Below are positions 61,201 through 64,000 of a DNA stretch of 64,000 bases, piece after piece. The position numbers and the translations under genes are program-made. This DNA is from Manis javanica (Eukaryota; Chordata; Mammalia; Pholidota; Manidae), in assembly GCF_040802235.1 (NCBI RefSeq), contig NC_133161.1:13037001-13101000 (forward strand), read 5' to 3'. Under the pieces are notes generated by a model that saw nothing but the letters and a program-made list of their open reading frames with translations, was not told the origin of the DNA and did not search any database. Numbering within the stretch: position 1 is the first letter of the stretch; every line of letters begins with the position of its first letter.

Positions 61201-63241
61201 GAGGTGATGAGGATTTACTGCTCAGTGACTATAGAGTTTCTGTGGAGGGTGATGAAAAATTTTGGAGATAGATAGTGGTGATAGTTGTGCAGCGTTATGA
61301 ATGTACTTGATGACACTGAGCTGTACACTTAAAAATGTTTAACTGGTGTATTTTGTGTTATATATATTTTACTGTAATAAAAAAGTGGGTAAAATATAAT
61401 GAAATCCTTTTCAGTAATCAGAATAAAGTAAAAGAATATTCTGTATAATGTTAAAGCTGTACAGTAATCTTATGAGCAAATAGCATAATTGAAAACTGAG
61501 CAGCATACTTAAAAATTAAAAGGTAAACTATTTCTGAAAGTATCGATTATTGTACCTTTCACTGGAAGAAGGAACAGTTAAACAAATGGCTTGAGATTGT
61601 TCATCTTCCTCTCTTAATAGCAAAGTGAATAAAAGTAAAATTCCTGTCTTCTCTTACATAGTGTTTGTACCTAAACTCTGCAAGCTGAAGGCCGCTAATA
61701 AAACTCAAACAGGAGCATGTATGTGAAGGAGCTTTGTAAACTGCAGGTCACTATGCAAATCCTAATGCCTTCATATTTTCTAAAAGGGCCATGTTTGCTT
61801 TACCTTTTAGCTACTTCATTTTATTAATTTATAAAGGATTATGTTCTATTCCTTTTCTCCCTTTTAGTATTTAGTGTCTTTGATCCAGGACAACCTAGGG
61901 TGGATGTGGGTTTTCTACTTTTTCATTCTTATGGTAAGTGTGTGTCCTCTTTTTTCTTTTTCCTTAGCTAGTAGTTTTTCTAACTGATTTAGTTCAAAGC
62001 ATTTACTTAAATCATCTCTTAAACAAGCAGAATTGGTGATTGCTTTTAGAGACCCTTTTATGAAAAGTAGCATTTTTTTTACTGTGAAAGACATTCTTTT
62101 TTCAGGAAGGAAAGGGCCCTTAGTTTTCCCTTGGCCTGAACCTCCTGAGTGTTTTCATTTATAATTCCGGAAAAAATGATGAGCATTATTGGAAGTATCA
62201 CCGACTATTAATCAGTGTACTCTTCCAGAATACTCTCTCTGTTAAGTAGAATCTAGGAATTTTGAAGGAAATTACACCAGGCAACTTCAGGTTTGAAAAG
62301 TGATTAACACTACGGTGGATAGGTTCTGAAGTGATGAGAGTTTTGTGAGAAAATATTTCTTGTGCCTGAGACAATCTTGGCTGGAATTGTATACTTTCTG
62401 GAAATAGCCAATACAAAATAAGGCTTTATGCTTTTAAAATGTTGCTGTCTGTTGAATAAGCATGTGACATACTCTTACATTATTGGTGAAATGGTGCTCA
62501 AGACCAGGTCTACTTGAGAGAGCTTCACCCAGCAGGGGATGCATTCGGTGTCGCATCCCGGAATCTCGTGCATCCCACTTGGAGGCAGCCTCCGTTGCCC
62601 CAAGTCCAAACATTGTCCTCTAGCCGTGTCTGAGGAGCCTGAGGATAGTTCAGCTCCTGGAAGTCCCTGGAGCCGCCTAAAGGCTGATGTCCTCTGCCGT
62701 CACAGAAGATGCTTTCTTCTGCCTAACTGCCTAGCTTCTAAAGGCTGGACCGTACAACTCTGTGTTCTACTTCTGACATCTGTGCTAGATAGAAGGAAAG
62801 CCCTCCTGATGAACCTGCTGCTGGTGTGATCACACCAGAAGTTCTAATAGAAAGAAAACTGGATCTATTTGTTTTTAACAGCTGCAGTACCAAATTTCTG
62901 CTCTGTGTATGGCAAATTATTTAATTTGCATACCTTAGTTCTTTTTTTGGAGATTATATAACATTAAGTATTTTGTAGTATTGACTGTAATTTTCAAAAT
63001 CATTTTCTTTTAATATTAAAGATTGAGTTATCTTTGTATGAAGTCAAAATGAATCTAATTGTCCAAATTCATTATTATGTTCAGAACATGATGCTCTAAC
63101 AATTAATTAAATTGTCACTGCATATTTAATGCTTTTTTCTCTCTGCAGACAAGTTGTACAATTGTATTTATATCACCGTTAATAGTGAGGGAACTATGCT
63201 ATCTGGTACAAAGACGACAGACTCGCATATTGAGTGAGTGA
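34181..63241 (+). CDS. SLC37A3: SLC37A3 lysosomal MFS protein, 13 coding exons
   Basis: Join of 34181-34269, 35452-35560, 39658-39750, 42927-43010, 44714-44859, 48669-48765, 50912-50996, 51724-51902, 54157-54298, 55682-55783, 56379-56426, 57427-57578, 61868-61933 and 63149-63241 (14 segments counting the start exon) gives 1485 bases: 494 residues plus TGA, the usual length. All junctions are GT-AG and keep the frame. It is a major-facilitator protein with about 12 membrane segments, MFS motif A (GIVGDRLNLR, 103-112), a sequon at Asn58 in luminal loop 1 and an acidic central loop (236-290). Known for the family: SLC37A3 works with ATRAID in lysosomes to release nitrogen-containing bisphosphonates; unlike its paralogues it is not an established glucose-6-phosphate exchanger. 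The ATG has A at -3 and G at +4. Confidence 0.96.
34515..34630. mobile_element. MER20-like hAT fragment
   Basis: aacctcctgtgatgcacagg, acagcccccgacagtggaga and ccaaactgtcagtagtgctg follow the plan of MER20-type elements. Diverged and short. Confidence 0.45.
35452..35560 (+). CDS. SLC37A3: SLC37A3 exon (residues 30-66)
   Basis: Encodes YSLLHASRKTFSNVK and luminal loop 1 with the Asn58-Lys-Ser sequon. Acceptor ttttatag, donor gtaagcag. Confidence 0.95.
35660..36090 (+). mobile_element. L2 LINE fragment
   Basis: ggcataaaatccaagctatt, cttcttttgtatgctcttcc and ttttgggttaagataaaatg, then cttccctaagagtcttgag: the 3' half of an L2. Confidence 0.55.
36835..37070 (-). mobile_element. Old ERV LTR-like repeat
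   Basis: aagactcacaggactccaca, gctatgatttattacagtga, agaaaccagatgcaagcg and agtggagtcacacagggtgt occur in the order of a common ancient mammalian LTR, with AATAAA on the minus strand. Confidence 0.5.
37574..37758 (-). mobile_element. Young L1 3' fragment
   Basis: T-rich tail, then aaagtttcattgatgtacaa and cattcacccatattatcaag. Flanked by cacagtct at 37566 and 37759, a short probable target duplication. Confidence 0.8.
38159..38187. repeat. Short 8-base tandem repeat
   Basis: Three to four copies of the unit ctcaccac in SLC37A3 intron DNA. The surrounding 37800-39650 stretch shows no other feature I can name. Confidence 0.75.
39658..39750 (+). CDS. SLC37A3: SLC37A3 exon (residues 67-97)
   Basis: 31 codons, phase 0 at both ends. 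Luminal loop plus membrane segment 2 (LFLGTLDTIFLFSYAV). Acceptor gttgcag, donor gtaagttt. Confidence 0.95.
39915..41000 (+). repeat. Ancient interspersed repeat, copy C
   Basis: Longest copy of the element also seen at 26.4-28.7 kb: tgataaatatttattgagca, gtaaatgctgtagagaaaat, aaagacctgatgtgggtaag, tggaaggttttgcac and agcatatagatgactttcag in order. The family name is not known to me. Confidence 0.5.
41934..42238 (+). repeat. Direct repeat L, upstream of SLC37A3 motif-A exon
   Basis: About 305 bases, from ttggcctacttac to tcttctaatga, recurring at 43568-43860 with only scattered differences. The core is MIR-derived (gtagcacagtggctaagatc), but the near-identity of the two copies means a recent local duplication. 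Confidence 0.9.
42927..43010 (+). CDS. SLC37A3: SLC37A3 motif-A exon (residues 98-125)
   Basis: 28 codons, phase 0 at both ends, so skipping or deletion keeps the frame. It encodes the whole MFS motif A and most of segment 3. It lies between two near-identical direct repeats. Confidence 0.95.
43140..43567 (+). mobile_element. L2 LINE fragment
   Basis: cacgcccttccttgactcag, ccctagcatgccaggttcc, tgcttttgctcctgttcctc, catctccttcaagtcattgg, then cttacactgtctac: an L2 3' region reaching the edge of direct repeat R. Confidence 0.6.
43568..43860 (+). repeat. Direct repeat R, downstream of SLC37A3 motif-A exon
   Basis: Second copy of the 41934 repeat, same orientation, about 1.63 kb away. It differs by a few substitutions, a two-base loss near the start and the length of a T-run near the end. 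Confidence 0.9.
44040..44200 (-). mobile_element. Old L1 fragment, antisense
   Basis: cagcctctggcaaccactga, cagaatgtcatgtaactgga: L1M 3' end words in antisense. Confidence 0.55.
44714..44859 (+). CDS. SLC37A3: SLC37A3 exon (residues 126-174)
   Basis: Segments 4 and 5 region, with NGLLQSTGWP and GNWFGKAG, conserved across the SLC37 family. Acceptor cccttag, donor gtaagc. Confidence 0.95.
44870..46770. other. SLC37A3 intron, mostly unassigned
   Basis: No exon. The 46.07-46.22 kb part has a diverged repeat-like stretch (aaaagccagataatacaaat), but I cannot name it. Confidence 0.4.
46798..46984 (-). mobile_element. Young L1 3' fragment with TSD
   Basis: Antisense L1 3' end between tcagggtcatacttttt (46780) and tcagggtcctacttttt (46985), a 17-base duplication with one mismatch. 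Confidence 0.85.
47476..48475 (-). mobile_element. Old L1 (L1MA/MB-type), antisense
   Basis: About 1 kb: aacagctttactgaggtata, caccatcatcacaatt-type words, gaatggctgggtcttacgg, ttacattcccaccagcag, up to the ORF2-end region. It ends about 190 bases before the next SLC37A3 exon. Confidence 0.8.
48669..48765 (+). CDS. SLC37A3: SLC37A3 exon (residues 174-206)
   Basis: Encodes RGVVFGLWSACASVGNILGA, membrane segment 5. Acceptor gtcttag, donor gtatgtat. Confidence 0.95.
48900..50000 (+). mobile_element. Fragmented old L1 with inserted older piece
   Basis: Sense L1M words at 49060-49140, 49300-49340 (agaaatgcaaattaaaacta) and 49400-49860 flank a tattcattcatccaataaat segment at 49180-49300 of another ancient repeat. 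The 76-codon frame here is not a gene. Confidence 0.5.
50320..50655 (+). mobile_element. L2 LINE fragment
   Basis: cattcccaccctgtgccttt, ctttcctttagaccttatct-type words and ctggatagaatcttcgaggg are L2 3' sequence. Confidence 0.5.
50660..50825 (+). repeat. MIR SINE
   Basis: gtgtggtgcaaaggagtgag, cactcagtgtccatgggacc and ctcagtgcctggcatgg. Confidence 0.65.
50912..50996 (+). CDS. SLC37A3: SLC37A3 exon (residues 207-235)
   Basis: Membrane segment 6 (FAGGIIIFFGLLVSP) and the start of the central loop. Acceptor ctcccccag, donor gtgagaag. Confidence 0.95.
51475..51695 (+). repeat. MIR SINE next to SLC37A3 exon
   Basis: A near-full MIR (gtgttgtaattgaaaagca to caatgccaggcaccaagaag) ending about 28 bases before the exon starting at 51724. 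Its last part sits in the branch-point zone of that acceptor. Confidence 0.75.
51724..51902 (+). CDS. SLC37A3: SLC37A3 central-loop exon (residues 235-294)
   Basis: Acidic cytosolic loop with EAEENFEED, then DSHKPLI (248-254), a dileucine-like candidate sorting signal, and the FYQACCLPG entry to segment 7. The frame stays open beyond the donor gtaagg to 52130. Confidence 0.95.
52095..52290. mobile_element. hAT-type DNA transposon fossil
   Basis: gcaggggttggcaggcctttt-like end, gagccagatagtaaacgttt, gatttggcctgtgagcccta: a widespread ancient hAT element of mammals. Confidence 0.6.
52590..52760 (+). repeat. MIR SINE
   Basis: agcacgggagtggaagttaa, ggcctggggtaagtcactca, gtctcagtttcccttcccg. Confidence 0.75.
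52770..54130. other. SLC37A3 intron, nothing recognised
   Basis: No exon-like conserved frame, no repeat family I can name. Confidence 0.45.
54157..54298 (+). CDS. SLC37A3: SLC37A3 exon (residues 295-342)
   Basis: Segment 7 (YSLAYACLKLVNYSFFFWLP), then NNFGWKEAEAD and the start of segment 8. Acceptor tcttgcag, donor gtaatgcc. Confidence 0.95.
54310..55670. other. SLC37A3 intron, nothing recognised
   Basis: Low-complexity A run near 54452-54462. Short frames only, none matching a known protein. Confidence 0.45.
55682..55783 (+). CDS. SLC37A3: SLC37A3 exon (residues 342-376)
   Basis: Segment 8/9 region with the second-half motif GTLQGFISDILQKR, the internal counterpart of motif A. Acceptor cttaaag, donor gtgagt. 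Confidence 0.95.
56379..56426 (+). CDS. SLC37A3: SLC37A3 48-base micro-exon (residues 376-392)
   Basis: Encodes SPNDTSINALLMTVT. Only 48 bases, a multiple of three, so skipping would keep the frame. Acceptor ccttgcag, donor gtatgg. Confidence 0.93.
57427..57578 (+). CDS. SLC37A3: SLC37A3 exon (residues 392-442)
   Basis: Segments 10 and 11: FFIGGPSNMISSAISADLG and VTGIVDGTGSIGAAVGQ, the family-typical GTGSIGAA stretch. Acceptor acttcag, donor gtgaga. Confidence 0.95.
57590..58760. other. SLC37A3 intron, nothing recognised
   Basis: About 58.07-58.21 kb has words of a MER5-like element (tgtatcagaatcatccggga), too diverged to assign firmly. The rest is blank. Confidence 0.4.
58765..58925 (+). 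mobile_element. L2 LINE 3' end
   Basis: gtctgtctctcccactatga, taagcttcataaggcagc, gttcctggcacatggtgagc, ending gaatgaatga, the L2 terminus. Confidence 0.75.
59330..59665 (+). mobile_element. L2 LINE 3' region
   Basis: ggggataaaatcccaactcc, gagcacttatcacagtgtg, cccagtgcttagtatg, cacatagtaggggctcag. Confidence 0.7.
59680..60162 (+). mobile_element. Old L1 (L1M-type), sense
   Basis: acaacccaaatgtccatcag, gaaagaagccagtcacataa, tagtggttgcctagcattgg, then cccacttcaaatgggtggac at the 3' end. Confidence 0.8.
60370..61385 (+). mobile_element. Old L1 (L1MA-type), sense
   Basis: About 1 kb of ORF2 end and 3' UTR: ttcaatggggaaagaacag, aagcacatgaaaagatcctc, gaggctgtggagaaattgga, gatgagg-type 3' words and a final taataaaaaa. 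It ends about 480 bases before an SLC37A3 exon. Confidence 0.85.
61868..61933 (+). CDS. SLC37A3: SLC37A3 exon (residues 443-464)
   Basis: 22 codons, phase 0 both ends: YLVSLIQDNLGWMWVFYFF, leading into segment 12. Acceptor cccttttag, donor gtaagtgt. Confidence 0.95.
61940..63140. other. SLC37A3 last intron, nothing recognised
   Basis: No repeat or exon could be supported. The 96-codon frame at 62539-62829 has no recognisable motif. Confidence 0.45.
63149..63241 (+). CDS. SLC37A3: SLC37A3 last coding exon (residues 465-494)
   Basis: Completes segment 12 (TSCTIVFISPLIVREL) and a basic cytosolic tail ending ILSE, then TGA at 63239-63241. Acceptor ctctgcag. Confidence 0.95.
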   Translation, partial: TSCTIVFISPLIVRELCYLVQRRQTRILSE

Positions 63242-64000
63242 GCGAGCAGTATCCACAGGAGACAAGAACAATGGGATATACACCGGGACTATTTTTATTT
63301 TAATTCACCCTGTTTGGGGATTATCTTAAGAGCTCCAACACAACCTCAGATTGTCAAGCTTCTTTAGACAGTGCTGGCCACCTGAGAGCTGACTGGCAGT
63401 CAGATGGGCTGTTTTTCTGCACTACAGAAATTGTTGATGATGATTTTTATTGTTGCTTCATGAATGTACTGAACGGCCTATGAATCTTCCAGCGTCTGTC
63501 TTTGGCCCATTGGGGTTTATCCCTTTAACCTTAAATGCCCTGTTGGACTTGGATCCTAGTTCTCCAGCCTGGGAAGTTGAGTGACTGTGCATGGTTTGTA
63601 TCAATGACACGCTCCATGAACAGAAAGGATCGTTGCATTTTGCTTTGGTGATGAGTTTGCAGAGAGTGGCTCATCTTTGAAGCACCAAATCCTGATAAAG
63701 TGCTCCAGCTGGATCAGGCATTCGCTGTAGACAAAGAATCCCTTTGTTAACTACGGTGGGAAAAAAAATCACACTACAGGCTGATTGACTCAGTCACTCT
63801 GTATCGGATCTAAAGTCATTCAGCTTCAGAAACAGGAGTGTTCTCAAATTATTTTCAACTTGATCTCCTCCATCGTCATTCAAAATTAACTTTGACTCCA
63901 GGAACGATTTAGTCTTCCTTTCAAGGACCATAAGGCAAATCAGCTGTGAACATTCTAGTGTGTAATTCACGTTTGAAGTCCTCAGCCCCAGATTTGTTGT
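63242..64000 (+). other. SLC37A3: SLC37A3 3' UTR, cut by window end
   Basis: Follows the stop without interruption. No AATAAA is found up to the end of the window, so the transcript continues beyond it. No repeat was recognised inside. Confidence 0.8.

Noticed and set aside
62539-62829. Extra SLC37A3 or neighbouring exon
   Set aside because: The flanking exons already join in frame to the expected length, and this 96-codon frame has no recognisable content.

Overview
The window is mammalian nuclear DNA. Genes are split by long introns with GT-AG boundaries, there are two CpG-rich promoter blocks, and the space between exons is mostly L1, L2, MIR, hAT and LTR debris. I see no Alu, carnivore tRNA-Lys SINE, ruminant BovB/Bov-tA or rodent B1/B2 copy. 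The youngest repeats are 5'-truncated L1 copies with one characteristic 3' end. I associate that 3' end, from memory, with pangolins (Manis), so a pholidote is my best guess at the host; this is an inference, not proven here.

Two protein genes are present and divergently arranged, matching the RAB19-SLC37A3 neighbourhood of human 7q34. RAB19 lies on the minus strand: three coding exons between 17690 and 7551 encode an intact 217-residue small GTPase. SLC37A3 lies on the plus strand: a non-coding first exon in the CpG block near 24.5 kb and 13 coding exons from 34181 to 63241 encode an intact 494-residue major-facilitator protein of lysosomes. All frames and splice sites join without a break, and the 3' UTR of SLC37A3 runs off the right end.

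Layout: 1-7.5 kb is repeat-rich DNA downstream of RAB19, including a young L1 nested in an old L1. 7.5-17.7 kb is RAB19, and 19.2-19.9 kb is its probable promoter block with a G-quadruplex motif. 20-24.3 kb is the intergenic region, holding a 1.5-kb antisense insertion that carries an endogenous-retrovirus env remnant but has the poly(A) tail and target-site duplication of a LINE-mobilised copy. 24.3-24.9 kb is the SLC37A3 CpG promoter, with a ZNF143-like site and a CLEAR-like E-box. 24.6-34.1 kb is intron 1 with two young sense-strand L1s, one ending about 50 bases before exon 2. 34.1-63.2 kb holds the coding exons. Exon 5 is bracketed by two nearly identical direct repeats of about 300 bases.

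RAB19 is a Golgi-linked trafficking GTPase and SLC37A3 a lysosomal membrane protein that partners ATRAID. They are neighbours rather than members of one pathway. No bacterial-type systems, CRISPR arrays or convincing tRNA/rRNA genes are present.
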